Source of the DNA: Streptomyces sp. RPT161
GTDB lineage: Bacteria > Actinomycetota > Actinomycetes > Streptomycetales > Streptomycetaceae
Reading direction: 5' to 3'
Assembly: GCF_027533845.1 (NCBI RefSeq)
Contig: NZ_JAPZVN010000002.1
Coordinates: 699,353 to 763,352, forward strand
DNA: 64,000 nucleotides
Positions 1 to 8,897 of the stretch are shown piece after piece; the first letter of the stretch is position 1, and every line of letters begins with the position of its first letter. The position numbers were made by a program, and so were the translations under genes. Under the pieces are notes generated by a model that saw only the letters and a program-made list of their open reading frames with translations, had not been told where the DNA came from and searched no databases.

Positions 1-649
1 CCTTCGACGGGGTGCCGGCCTCCTGCATCCGCAGCGACCGCTTGTAGTTGTCCTTCGGCGTCACCCCCGCGCAGCCGACGAACGTACGGTGCGAGCCCGG
101 CATGATCATCAGGCCGCCGTTGGTGTCGTGGTTCTCGGTCAGCGCGATCGACACCGACACGGTGCGCATCCGCGGCAGGCCGTCCTCGGCGTGCCACGTC
201 TCGAAGTCCGAGTGCCAGTAGAAGCCGCTCGCGCCGAAGCCCGGCTTGACGTTGACCCGGCTCTGGTGGACGTAGACGTCGGAGCCGAGGATCTGCCGGG
301 CGCGGCCGAGCACCCGTGGGTCGCGGACCAGTTCGGCGAACACCTCGCTGATCTTGTGGACCTCGAAGACCGACCGGATGTCCTGGGACTTCGGCTCTAC
401 GATGGCGCGTTCGTCGGCCCGTACCGCCGGGTCGGCGATCAGCCGGTCCAACTCGGCGCGATATCGGGCCACTTCCTCCGGTGCCAGCAGCCGGTCCACC
501 GTCAGGAAGCCGTCGCGGTCGTAGCCGTGCAGTTCGGACGGCTGGATCGGGCCCGACGTACCGGGGGTGGCCCACACCACCGGGTCCTGGCGCGGGGTGC
601 TGACCTCGGCGGTGCCGCGGGTCGGGTACAGGTCGGTGATCGTCGTCAT
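1..649 (-). CDS. ectD: Ectoine hydroxylase EctD (C-terminus outside window)
   Basis: EctD is an Fe(II)/2-oxoglutarate-dependent dioxygenase that converts ectoine to 5-hydroxyectoine in the cytoplasm. Only the first 216 codons of a roughly 300-residue family are present, because the gene runs off the left edge. The EctD signature region sits at residues 142-164, with the iron-binding HSD (H146-x-D148) followed by FETWHAEDGLPRMR. The ATG at 649 begins MTTITDLYPTR and lies 3 bases past the ectC stop codon, so it is the fourth gene of an ectABCD operon. The second iron-binding histidine would lie beyond the edge. Confidence 0.95.
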   Translation of the reverse strand, partial: MTTITDLYPTRGTAEVSTPRQDPVVWATPGTSGPIQPSELHGYDRDGFLTVDRLLAPEEVARYRAELDRLIADPAVRADERAIVEPKSQDIRSVFEVHKISEVFAELVRDPRVLGRARQILGSDVYVHQSRVNVKPGFGASGFYWHSDFETWHAEDGLPRMRTVSVSIALTENHDTNGGLMIMPGSHRTFVGCAGVTPKDNYKRSLRMQEAGTPSK

Positions 650-652
650 CGT

Positions 653-1051
653 TCAGGCCTCCTCCGTCAGCAGCGGGTACACCCCGTTCTCGTCGTGCTC
701 CTCACGGCCGGTGACCGGCGGGTTGAACACGCACAGGCAGCGGAAGTCGGTCTTGGGCCGCATCGTGTGCTTCTCATGGCCGTTGAGCAGGTACATCGTG
801 CCCGGGGTGATCCAGTGCTTCTCGCCGGTCTCCTCGTCGGTGAGCTCGGCTTCGCCCTCCACGCAGACCACGGCCTCGATGTGGTTGGCGTACCACATGG
901 ACGTCTCGGTCCCTGCGTACATCACGGTCTCGTGCAGGGAGAAGCCGACACGCTCCCCGGCCAGGACGATCCGCTTGCTCTCCCAGGTGCCCGACGCTGC
1001 CTTCACATGCCGGTCGGTGCCTTCGAGTTCCTTGAACGATCGGACGATCAC
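653..1051 (-). CDS. ectC: L-ectoine synthase EctC
   Basis: This 132-residue single-domain cupin cyclises N-gamma-acetyl-diaminobutyrate to ectoine, the last step of ectoine synthesis. It starts [16 protein letters not shown] and carries the cupin segment around [20 protein letters not shown], followed by [16 protein letters not shown]; family length is about 130 residues. The start is GTG at 1051, preceded by GAAAGG with 7-base spacing. It lies 43 bases after ectB and 3 bases before ectD. Cytoplasmic; compatible-solute synthesis against osmotic or heat stress. Confidence 0.97.
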   Translation of the reverse strand: MIVRSFKELEGTDRHVKAASGTWESKRIVLAGERVGFSLHETVMYAGTETSMWYANHIEAVVCVEGEAELTDEETGEKHWITPGTMYLLNGHEKHTMRPKTDFRCLCVFNPPVTGREEHDENGVYPLLTEEA

Positions 1052-1094
1052 GGTGGTGCGGTGCCTTTCTGTGCTGGTGCGCTGTGGGGGGGAG

Positions 1095-2369
1095 TTACGC
1101 GGTCTCGCGGACCGCGCGGGCGAGGGTGCGCAGGCCCTCTTCCAACTCGTCGGGGCTGATGGTCAGCGCGGGCAGCAGCTTGACGACCTCGCTCTCCGGG
1201 CCGGAGGTCTCCAGCAGCATTCCGAGCTCGAAGGCGCGGGCGCACACCGCGGCGGCGCGCTGCTTGTCGGTGAACTCCAGGCCCCAGACCAGGCCGCGGC
1301 CCCTGAACTCGACGCCGGAGCGCGGGTGTTCGCGGACGATGTCGCGCAGCGCGGCCTCGATCTGCTCGCCGCGGGCCAGCGTCTGCTTCTCCATCTGGCC
1401 GTCCGCCCAGTAGGTGTCCAGGGCGGCGGTGGCGGTGACGAACGCCGGGTTGTTGCCACGGAACGTGCCGTTGTGCTCGCCGGGCTCCCACAGGTCCAAC
1501 TCGGGCTTGAACAGCGTCAGTGACATCGGTAGGCCGTAGCCGCTGATGGACTTGGACAGGGTGACGATGTCCGGGACGATCCCGGCCTCCTCGAAGGAGA
1601 AGAACGGGCCGGTGCGACCGCAGCCCATCTGGATGTCGTCCACGATCAGCAGCATGTCGCGCCGCTTGCACAGCTCGGCCAGGCCGCGCAGCCACTCGGC
1701 GCGGGCCACGTTGATCCCGCCCTCGCCCTGGATGGTCTCCACGATCACCGCGGCGGGCTGGTTGAGGCCGGAGCCCTGGTCCTCCAGCAGCCGCTCGAAC
1801 CACAGGAAGTCCGGGACCCGGCCGTCGAGGTAGTGGTCGAACGGCATCGGAGTGCCGTGCACCAGCGGGATCCCGGCGCCCGCCCGCTTGAAGGCGTTGC
1901 CGGTCACCGCGAGTGAGCCCAGGGACATGCCGTGGAAGGCGTTGGTGAACGAGACGATCGCCTCCCGCCCCTTGGCCTTGCGGGCCAGCTTCAGCGCCGC
2001 CTCGACGGCGTTGGTGCCGGTGGGACCGGGGAACATCACCTTGTAGTCGAGGCCCCGCGGGCGCAGCACCACCTCCTGGAAGGTGGTGAGGAACGCGCGT
2101 TTGGCCGTGGTGCTCATGTCCAGGCCGTGGGTGATCCCGTCGCGTTCCAGGTAGTCCAGCAGCGCGCGTTTCAACACCGGGTTGTTATGGCCGTAGTTGA
2201 GCGCGCCCGCACCGGAGAAGAAGTCCAGGTAGCTGTGCCCGTCCTCGTCGTGGATCCGGCTGCCCTGCGCGCGGTCGAACACCGCGGGCCAACCGCGGCA
2301 GTAGCTGCGCACCTCGGACTCAAGGGACTCGAAGACGCTGAGTGCGGGCGGGGTGATGGTCACCGTCAT
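1095..2369 (-). CDS. ectB: Diaminobutyrate--2-oxoglutarate transaminase EctB
   Basis: EctB is a class III PLP aminotransferase that makes L-2,4-diaminobutyrate from aspartate semialdehyde, the first committed ectoine step. The product is about 424 residues, the usual length. The PLP lysine is in the motif [12 protein letters not shown] (around residue 270), with [12 protein letters not shown] upstream. The ATG at 2369 begins [18 protein letters not shown]. However, the Shine-Dalgarno AAGGAG ends only 1 base before that ATG and sits 7 bases before an in-frame GTG at 2363, so the GTG may be the real start. Second gene of ectABCD. Confidence 0.96.
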   Translation of the reverse strand: MTVTITPPALSVFESLESEVRSYCRGWPAVFDRAQGSRIHDEDGHSYLDFFSGAGALNYGHNNPVLKRALLDYLERDGITHGLDMSTTAKRAFLTTFQEVVLRPRGLDYKVMFPGPTGTNAVEAALKLARKAKGREAIVSFTNAFHGMSLGSLAVTGNAFKRAGAGIPLVHGTPMPFDHYLDGRVPDFLWFERLLEDQGSGLNQPAAVIVETIQGEGGINVARAEWLRGLAELCKRRDMLLIVDDIQMGCGRTGPFFSFEEAGIVPDIVTLSKSISGYGLPMSLTLFKPELDLWEPGEHNGTFRGNNPAFVTATAALDTYWADGQMEKQTLARGEQIEAALRDIVREHPRSGVEFRGRGLVWGLEFTDKQRAAAVCARAFELGMLLETSGPESEVVKLLPALTISPDELEEGLRTLARAVRETA

Positions 2370-2380
2370 GCTCCTTAGTG

Positions 2381-2477
2381 GGGGCCTGGGGGCGTTACCC
2401 CAGAAGAAAGTCCTCATCGCGCGGCATGGGGCGGGGGCCTGGGGGCGGCAGACCCAGAAGGAACGCCTTCACCGGAA
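2381..2477. repeat. Two copies of a GGGGCCTGGGGGC...CCCAGAAG element between ectA and ectB
   Basis: The roughly 100-bp ectA-ectB spacer holds two imperfect direct copies of one element, at about 2381-2418 and 2433-2477. Each reads GGGGCCTGGGGGC, then 4-6 variable bases, then CCCAGAAG, and ends near CCTCATC or CCTTCACC. The second copy overlaps the ectA stop codon. A third copy lies at 24917-24960. In the third copy the G-run and C-run form a strong hairpin; in these two copies pairing is weaker. They may act as transcript-processing or attenuation sites. Confidence 0.6.
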
Positions 2478-3011
2478 GGCCCCCAAGGGGCCGATCCGGT
2501 AGAGCACCTCCGTGCCATGGCCGTCGGGGAACTGACCGCCGTGGAAAAGCACTTCGCGCTCTATGGGGGCGTCGTGCCGTTCGCCGTAGGAGGTGAACAG
2601 CCGGTTGGACGCTTCGTTGTCCGGGGTGATCGTGGTCTCGACGCGGTCGATGCCGAGGGCGGTGACCCGCTCGGTCAGCCCGTCGAGCATCGTGGCGGCG
2701 AGTCCCCGACCGCGGTACGAGTGGTCGACCGCGACCTGCCAGACGACCAGGGTCTTCGGCCGCTCGGGCCGTACGTAGCCGGTCACGAACCCCACTGGCT
2801 CACCGCTGCCGTCCCTGGCCACCACCGAGGTGCGGGCGAAGTCCCGGCACCACAGCAGGTAGCTGTACGAGGAGTTGAGGTCCAGCGCCTTGGAGTCACG
2901 GGCGATGCGCCAGATCGCGGCGCCGTCGTCGACGGTCGGCGGATCCAATCGATACGGGGAATTCGAGGCGTTCACGGCTTCGCATACAAGGTCGTCTTGT
3001 GCGGCGGTCAT
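2469..3011 (-). CDS. ectA: L-2,4-diaminobutyrate N-acetyltransferase EctA
   Basis: EctA is a GNAT-fold enzyme that acetylates diaminobutyrate at the gamma amino group, the second ectoine step. The 180-residue product begins MTAAQDDLVCEAVN and contains the family segment LDLNSSYSYLLWCRDFA. The acetyl-CoA loop VDHSYRGRGLAATML follows, and then TITPDNEASNRLF. The ATG at 3011 was chosen because the family homology begins shortly after it; upstream in-frame codons are low-complexity leader. The SD (GGTAAG) is weak. First gene of ectABCD; a 24-bp palindrome lies 122 bp upstream. Confidence 0.95.
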   Translation of the reverse strand: MTAAQDDLVCEAVNASNSPYRLDPPTVDDGAAIWRIARDSKALDLNSSYSYLLWCRDFARTSVVARDGSGEPVGFVTGYVRPERPKTLVVWQVAVDHSYRGRGLAATMLDGLTERVTALGIDRVETTITPDNEASNRLFTSYGERHDAPIEREVLFHGGQFPDGHGTEVLYRIGPLGAFR

Positions 3012-3132
3012 GCGAATTGAACTTACCGAGATGGAAAGCGAAATGCATCGGCGGGCGGGGTTACCTACGGCGTCGGAATGTGTTATCGCGCGCACGCGAA
3101 CCGGCGTCTGAACCGACCCCGCAGAGTGGGTT

Positions 3133-3156
3133 TTTGCCCGGATATATCCGGGCAAA
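3133..3156. promoter_or_regulatory. Perfect 24-bp palindrome upstream of ectA
   Basis: A perfect palindrome spans 3133-3156, with half-site TTTGCCCGGATA read from either strand. It lies in the 424-base gap (3012-3435) between the divergent ectA and amidohydrolase genes. No U-run follows the symmetry in either direction, so it is not an intrinsic terminator; an operator for a dimeric regulator is more likely. It does not resemble the GlnR half-sites reported for S. coelicolor ectABCD. I saw no gene in the rest of this gap. Confidence 0.6.
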
Positions 3157-3435
3157 TCGGATGCGGTGTGGAGTCGGTCACAACTCAGTAACGCCCTTGG
3201 GGTCTGCCCGACTCACGTCATTCGGCGTTAGCGAAATCTTGGTGTTTAGCCTTGGGAGGGCTGGGCAGAAGAAGACGGGCGAATGCCGTTCCGGAAATTC
3301 TCCGGGGAATTAAGGGAAGCATGCCGCAGAAAAGTTTCAGCGTCCAGTGACGGGTTTACCGGATCCGGGCCGGGGCAGACGCGTGGCGTGACCGTCCCGG
3401 TGGAGCCGCCGTACCCGCGCCGTAGAGTCCTGTGC

Positions 3436-4527
3436 ATGACGGATGCCGCGGTGTTGCACATCAAGGGGCGGGTGCTGGTCGGGCCCGAGGAGGTTCGCGA
3501 CGAGCTGTGGGTGGTCGACGGGCGGGTGACGTACGAGCGCCCCGCGCACGCCCGTGATGTGGCCACCGTCAGTGGGTGGGTGCTGCCGGGACTGGTGGAC
3601 GCGCACTGCCATGTGGGCCTTGACGCACACGGCGCGGTGGACGAGGCGGCCAGCGAGAAGCAGGCGCTGGCCGACCGGGACGCGGGAGCGCTGCTGTTGC
3701 GGGACGCGGGCTCCCCAGCCGACACCCGGTGGGTGGACGACAGGGAGGACCTGCCGAAGATCATCCGGGCCGGCCGCCACATCGCCCGCACCCGCCGCTA
3801 CATCCGCAACTACGCCCATGAGATCGAGCCCGGTGACCTGGCCGCCTATGTGCGGCGGGAGGCGCGGCGCGGTGACGGCTGGGTGAAGCTGGTGGGCGAC
3901 TGGATCGATCGCGAGGTCGGCGATCTGACGCCGTGCTGGCCGCGTTGGGCGATCGACGAGGCGATCGCCGCGGCCCACGAGGAGGGCGCCCGGGTCACCG
4001 CGCACTGCTTCTCCGAGGACTCGCTCACCGATCTGGTGGAGGCGGGCATCGACTGCGTCGAGCACGCCACCGGGCTGACCGAGGAGACCATCCCGCTGTT
4101 CGCGGAGCGCGGTGTGGCGATCGTTCCGACCCTGGTCAACATCGCGACGTTCCCGAACCTGGCGGCCGGGGGAGAGGCGAAGTTCCCCAACTGGGCAGCG
4201 CATATGCGGCGGTTGCACGCCCGTCGCTACGACACCGTGCGCGCCGCCCATGACGCCGGGATCCAGATCTTCACCGGTACCGACGCGGGCGGTTCACTGC
4301 CGCACGGGCTGGTGGCGGACGAGGTCGCCGAGCTGGTCGCCGCCGGGATCCCGGCGGTTGACGCGCTGGCGGCGGCCACCTGGCGGGCCAGGGAGTGGCT
4401 CGGACGGCCGCGGTTGGACGAGGGCGCGCCCGCCGACCTGGTGGTGTACGAGGCCGATCCGCGCGTCGACGTAAGGGTGTTGGCGGCCCCGCGGCAGGTC
4501 GTGCTGCGGGGCCGCGTGGTGGGGTGA
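3436..4527 (+). CDS. Metal-dependent amidohydrolase
   Basis: A 363-residue amidohydrolase-superfamily enzyme (imidazolonepropionase/prolidase-like group); the substrate is unknown. Visible metal-site motifs in order are DAHCHV (HxH) near residue 57, a lysine in WVKLVGDW, VTAHCFSED, CVEHATG and the late aspartate in FTGTDAGG. The C-terminus (APADLVVYEADPR) forms the typical small beta-sandwich. The start is ATG at 3436. It is divergent from ectA and convergent with the Clp_N gene 12 bases downstream. No signal peptide is visible, so it is probably cytoplasmic. Confidence 0.85.
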   Translation: MTDAAVLHIKGRVLVGPEEVRDELWVVDGRVTYERPAHARDVATVSGWVLPGLVDAHCHVGLDAHGAVDEAASEKQALADRDAGALLLRDAGSPADTRWVDDREDLPKIIRAGRHIARTRRYIRNYAHEIEPGDLAAYVRREARRGDGWVKLVGDWIDREVGDLTPCWPRWAIDEAIAAAHEEGARVTAHCFSEDSLTDLVEAGIDCVEHATGLTEETIPLFAERGVAIVPTLVNIATFPNLAAGGEAKFPNWAAHMRRLHARRYDTVRAAHDAGIQIFTGTDAGGSLPHGLVADEVAELVAAGIPAVDALAAATWRAREWLGRPRLDEGAPADLVVYEADPRVDVRVLAAPRQVVLRGRVVG

Positions 4528-4539
4528 CGGGTCGAGCGG

Positions 4540-5277
4540 TCAGCCCTTGAGCTTCCGCTGGATCTCCTCGATGGCCTCGCGCGTCGCCTGCTCGGTCTCC
4601 TCGCGTGTGATGCCCAGACCGATGAGCACCTGTGCGGCGATCTCGTCCTCGTTGCGCAGCAGGCCGAGCAGGATGTGTTCGGTGCCGATGTAGTTGTGGC
4701 CGAGGTGCAGGGCCTCGCGCAGGGCGAGCTGGAGGGTCTTCTTCGCGCCGCGGGTGAACTTCAGCCGCTTGGGCACCTCCTCGACGGAGGGGCCCAGCGT
4801 GGCCAGCACCGCCTCGCGCAGCTGCTCGGGGGGCGGCCCGAGCGCGACGATGGCCTTGGCGGCGAGCCCGTCCGGCTCGCTGAGCAGCGCCAGCGCGATG
4901 TGCTGGGAGTGGATCTGGGCGTGCCCGAGTTCCCTGGCCTCCTGCTCGGAGGCCTCCACCACGTTGCGGGCGCGCTGGGTGAAGCGGGAGAACAACCCCG
5001 AGGTGGGCAGGTCGAGTTCGTCGGCCTCGGTCTCCTTGGGGACGAACCGCTTCTGCGCGGCCTGCTTGGTCACCCCCATGTACTGGCCGATCTCGGTCCA
5101 GGACGCGCCGGTGCGGCGGGCCTGGTCCACGAAGTGCCCTATCAGGTGGTCGGCGACGTCGCCGAGGTGGGTGGAGGTCTCGACGGCGTCCGAGAGGTGC
5201 TGCAGCGCGTCGCCGTCCGGGTGCTGGCTGATGACGTGCTCGATGAGGTCGTCGAGCCGTACTGGTTGCTTCGACAT
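4540..5277 (-). CDS. ClpC2-like Clp N-domain protein with N-terminal HTH
   Basis: A 245-residue protein without AAA+ modules. Residues ~53-78 (ASWTEIGQYMGVTKQAAQKRF) form a helix-turn-helix. Residues ~95-245 form a double Clp_N repeat (HIALALLSEPDGLAAKAI and HILLGLLRNEDEIAAQVL). The layout matches mycobacterial ClpC2, reported to repress its own promoter and to be released when ClpC-targeting natural products such as cyclomarin bind its N-domain. Here two inverted repeats overlap and flank its own start, which fits autorepression. Role as a decoy or sensor of ClpC-directed compounds is inferred from the family. The start is ATG at 5277. Confidence 0.85.
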   Translation of the reverse strand: MSKQPVRLDDLIEHVISQHPDGDALQHLSDAVETSTHLGDVADHLIGHFVDQARRTGASWTEIGQYMGVTKQAAQKRFVPKETEADELDLPTSGLFSRFTQRARNVVEASEQEARELGHAQIHSQHIALALLSEPDGLAAKAIVALGPPPEQLREAVLATLGPSVEEVPKRLKFTRGAKKTLQLALREALHLGHNYIGTEHILLGLLRNEDEIAAQVLIGLGITREETEQATREAIEEIQRKLKG

Positions 5278-5326
5278 GCGTCAACCGTAGGTTGTCGCAT
5301 CCTGGGCCGTCAACCAGTAGTTGACG
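5277..5326 (-). promoter_or_regulatory. Two CGTCAAC-N5-GTTG(A/T)CG operators before the ClpC2-like gene
   Basis: Two inverted repeats lie at and upstream of the Clp_N start codon. The first (5277-5299) has arms TGCGTCAACC and GGTTGTCGCA around GTA, with one mismatch. The second (5308-5326) has arms CGTCAAC and GTTGACG around a 5-base spacer, with perfect symmetry. Their CGTCAAC half-sites begin 29 bp apart. The sequence differs from the ClgR box (GTTCGC-N5-GCGAAC). The likeliest ligand is the HTH of the gene itself. Confidence 0.65.
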
Positions 5327-5484
5327 ATGTGCTTCTCTCGAACTTACGCCCGGAAACCATCCTTTGGAGTGAAGTGGCTCCAGGTAGCTGTTCCTGTACG
5401 CCCGGTGCGTAAATATTGCCGGGTCGATGTCGTCGGCGGGTGCGCTGTCCCCTTTTCAGTAACGCCGATGACGCCAAGCCATCT

Positions 5485-6537
5485 GTGGGGGTTCCTCAGT
5501 TGTACAGCTCTGTCCTCAGCCTGCCCGCACGCCGCTGCGCGGCGGCGGTCGGTGCGTCCATCGCGCTCACCACGAGCGCCCTGGCCCTCGCCCCGGTCGC
5601 GCAGGCCACCACCGGCTCCGGCGACGGTGGTAGCGGAGGCGGCCACTCGACCGCCTCCGTGCTCAACACCGGCCTTGACGTCTCCCTGCTCGACAAGGCC
5701 GTCGACCTGCCGCTGAACGTCACGCTCAACGACGTGCACGCGCCCGCCAACGCCGACCGGACCGCGCTCAGCGCCCACCTGGACGGCGTTGACGGCGGCA
5801 GGCCCTTCAGCGTGCTCAACGCGGACGTGGCCACCGCGCGGGCCACCGCCGAGACCCGGCGGGCCGAAGGGTACGTGAACCTCCTGAACGCCCGGGTGCA
5901 CCTGCCCGGACTGCCCGACACGCCACTGCTCCAGGTGCGCCAGGTCACCTCCAAGGCGACCTGCGACACGGGTCAGAGGCCGACCGCCTACTCCAACCTT
6001 CTCGGTGACGTCGAGGTGCTGGGCAAGGGGGTCAGGCTCACCGCCGGCGGTACGACGAAGGTCGACGTGCCCGGTGTCGGCGAGGTCCGCCTCGACCTGT
6101 CGAAGACCGAGACCACGTCCGCCAGTTCGGCCGCGACCGCGCTCAACCTCCAGGTCTCGGTCAACCCCGCCGCGCTCAACGTCGCCCAGGTGACCGGCGA
6201 CGTCACCCTGGCCCGCGCCACCTGCCAGACGCCCAAGGGCGGCGGCAGCGGCGGCGACAGCGGTGGCGCGGGCAGCAGCGGCGGTGGCGCCAACGACGGC
6301 GGCGCCACCAAGGGGGCCACCAACGCCGGGACGGACAGCGCCGGTTCACCCAACGGCGGCAGCACGGCCGGCAACGGGACCAAGGTCGACTCGGCCGCCG
6401 CCAAGCAGAACCTCGCCGAGACCGGTGCCGACTCCAGCACCCCGTACCTGGCTGCGGGCGCGGTGGCGCTGGTCGGCGCGGGCGGTGCGGTGATCTACGT
6501 GACCCGGCGCCGCAAGGCGGCCCGCGGGCAGCAGTAA
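5485..6537 (+). CDS. LAXTG-anchored (sortase E) surface protein
   Basis: A secreted protein of about 350 residues. After a short start comes a signal peptide (RRCAAAVGASIALTTSALAL, then APVAQA). A valine/alanine-rich domain with repeated LNV-type segments follows, then a Gly/Ser/Asp-rich linker. The C-terminal sorting signal is LAETG near residue 310, a hydrophobic stretch and the basic tail RRRKAARGQQ. LAXTG is the recognition motif of class E sortases, so the protein should be linked to peptidoglycan. The start is uncertain: GTG at 5485, or TTG at 5500, which has a GGGGG run 8 bases upstream. Binding function unknown. Confidence 0.75.
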   Translation: MGVPQLYSSVLSLPARRCAAAVGASIALTTSALALAPVAQATTGSGDGGSGGGHSTASVLNTGLDVSLLDKAVDLPLNVTLNDVHAPANADRTALSAHLDGVDGGRPFSVLNADVATARATAETRRAEGYVNLLNARVHLPGLPDTPLLQVRQVTSKATCDTGQRPTAYSNLLGDVEVLGKGVRLTAGGTTKVDVPGVGEVRLDLSKTETTSASSAATALNLQVSVNPAALNVAQVTGDVTLARATCQTPKGGGSGGDSGGAGSSGGGANDGGATKGATNAGTDSAGSPNGGSTAGNGTKVDSAAAKQNLAETGADSSTPYLAAGAVALVGAGGAVIYVTRRRKAARGQQ

Positions 6538-6546
6538 CCGGAAAGG

Positions 6547-6582
6547 GCCCCGGGGAGACGCCGCGTACCGTCTCCCCGGGGC
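6547..6582 (+). terminator. 14-bp perfect hairpin after the LAETG gene
   Basis: Arms GCCCCGGGGAGACG (6547-6560) and CGTCTCCCCGGGGC (6569-6582) pair perfectly around an 8-base loop, 10 bases after the stop codon. There is no U-run, which is usual for Streptomyces terminators. Confidence 0.75.
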
Positions 6583-6665
6583 GCACCCAGTGTTCGTTCC
6601 CGCTTCTTCCCGCGTACGCCAACACGCCGTACCTTCGGGCCAGTTGCCAGGGAGGAGGGGGTGCG

Positions 6666-7552
<887 letters not shown>

Positions 7553-7556
<4 letters not shown>

Positions 7557-8407
7557 CCGCCCTCGCGCTGGACGAGCCGGCCGCCCGCCCGCGTGGCGGG
7601 GTGCGCACCGTCTACCTCTGGGAGTTGGAGAAGCTGACCGCCCAGTGGCGGGTCCGGGCGGTCGCCGCGCTCTGCCTGCTGGCGCCGTTCGCGTTCGTGC
7701 TGGCGCTGAAGACACAGGACACCGTGCCGTCCGACACGCTGTTCGGCCGCTGGGTGCACGACACCGGCTACGCGGTACCGCTGGTGGTGCTGGGCTTCGC
7801 CGGGCAGTGGGGGTTCCCACTGCTCACCAGTGTGGTCGCCGGGGACATCTTCGCCTCGGAGGACCACCACGGGACCTGGCAGACCATTCTGACCCGGTCC
7901 CGTACCCGGGCGCAGATCTTCACCGGCAAGGTGCTGGCCGCCGCCACCTTCTGCGTCGTCGTGGTGGCGCTGGCGGGCGCGGGCAGCATCGCGGCGGGGG
8001 TACTGCTGGTGGGACACCAACCGCTGGTGGCACTGGACGGCAGCCTCGTACCGTCCGGCCGGGCGGCCGAGTTGGCGCTGCTGAGCTGGCTGTGCGTACT
8101 GCCTCCGGCGCTCGGCTTCACCGCGCTGGGCGTGCTGTTCTCCATCGCCACCCGGCACAGCGCGGCCGGCATCACGGGGCCGGTGCTGGTCGGCCTGCTG
8201 ATGCAGCTGTACGCGTACGTGGACGCGCTGGACGTGGTCCGGCACGCGCTGCTGACCACGCCGTTCGACGCCTGGCACGGGCTGCTCTCGGCCACCCCGT
8301 ACTACCGGCCGCTGGTCGAGGGCTGCGCGGTGAGCGCCGCCTACACCGTGGTCTGCCTGGCGGCCGGGTATCTGCTGCTGCGCCGCCGGGACTTCACGAA
8401 GGGCTGA
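7553..8407 (+). CDS. ABC-2 type transporter permease
   Basis: A 284-residue integral membrane protein with about six hydrophobic segments, for example ALCLLAPFAFVLAL near residue 40, the LLTSVVAGDIFASEDHHGTW loop, and FCVVVVALAGAGSIAAGVLL. It is the membrane partner of the ATPase immediately upstream, which it overlaps by 4 bases. The motif GDIFASEDHHGTWQTILTRS resembles the conserved cytoplasmic loop of ABC-2 permeases. A lipoprotein gene starts 4 bases after its stop, so the three are probably one transcription unit. Confidence 0.85.
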
Positions 8408-8410
8408 CCG

Positions 8411-8857
8411 TTGAACAGAACCGTCGCACGCGCGGCGCTGGCCGCCGCCGCGCTCGTCCTGCTGGCCGGAACCGCCGGATGCGGCGGCTCCGACATCACC
8501 AGCGGGCGGCTTGAACGCGCCCTCGGTCCAACGTTCCGGAACCTGTTCGTTCTACAGCAGACCGAGTTGCACGGCACCGACAACGCGCCGTCACCCGACA
8601 CCTGGGCCAACTGCGCCAAGGCAGGTCGCGCCTCGGGCGGCAGCGGCCCCGGAGACGACTGGGTCTGCCTGGTGCACTGGCCGGCGCCGAGCGGTATCAC
8701 CCAGCCCATCGCGTACGAGGTGAGCGTGCGGCCAACCGGCTGCTACACCGCGCAGGGCCCGGCCAGCCTGGTCGGCCAGCAGCGTATCCAGGGCGCCGAC
8801 GGGCATCAACACACCAACCCGCTCTACGAGTTCGACGGCTGCTTCGACACGGCGTGA
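8411..8857 (+). CDS. Small lipoprotein downstream of ABC exporter
   Basis: A 148-residue protein with a lipoprotein signal peptide: basic N-terminus, hydrophobic core, then lipobox LAGTAGC with the acylated cysteine near residue 24. The mature part has four further cysteines (WANCAK, DDWVCLVHW, TGCYTAQG, FDGCFDTA), suggesting two disulphides. The start is TTG at 8411 with AAGGG 7 bases upstream. It follows the permease by 4 bases, so it may assist that transporter at the outer face of the membrane. I do not recognise a named family. Confidence 0.75.
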   Translation: MNRTVARAALAAAALVLLAGTAGCGGSDITSGRLERALGPTFRNLFVLQQTELHGTDNAPSPDTWANCAKAGRASGGSGPGDDWVCLVHWPAPSGITQPIAYEVSVRPTGCYTAQGPASLVGQQRIQGADGHQHTNPLYEFDGCFDTA

Positions 8858-8897
8858 GCGCCCGCTCCTACGCCACGGCACTCGACAGGGGACATCG

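Noticed and set aside
3133..3156. Intrinsic terminator for ectABCD or the amidohydrolase
   Set aside because: It lies upstream of both divergent genes and has no U-run on the 3' side in either direction.
5277..5326. ClgR binding sites
   Set aside because: The half-site GTCAAC differs from the ClgR box GTTCGC-N5-GCGAAC.
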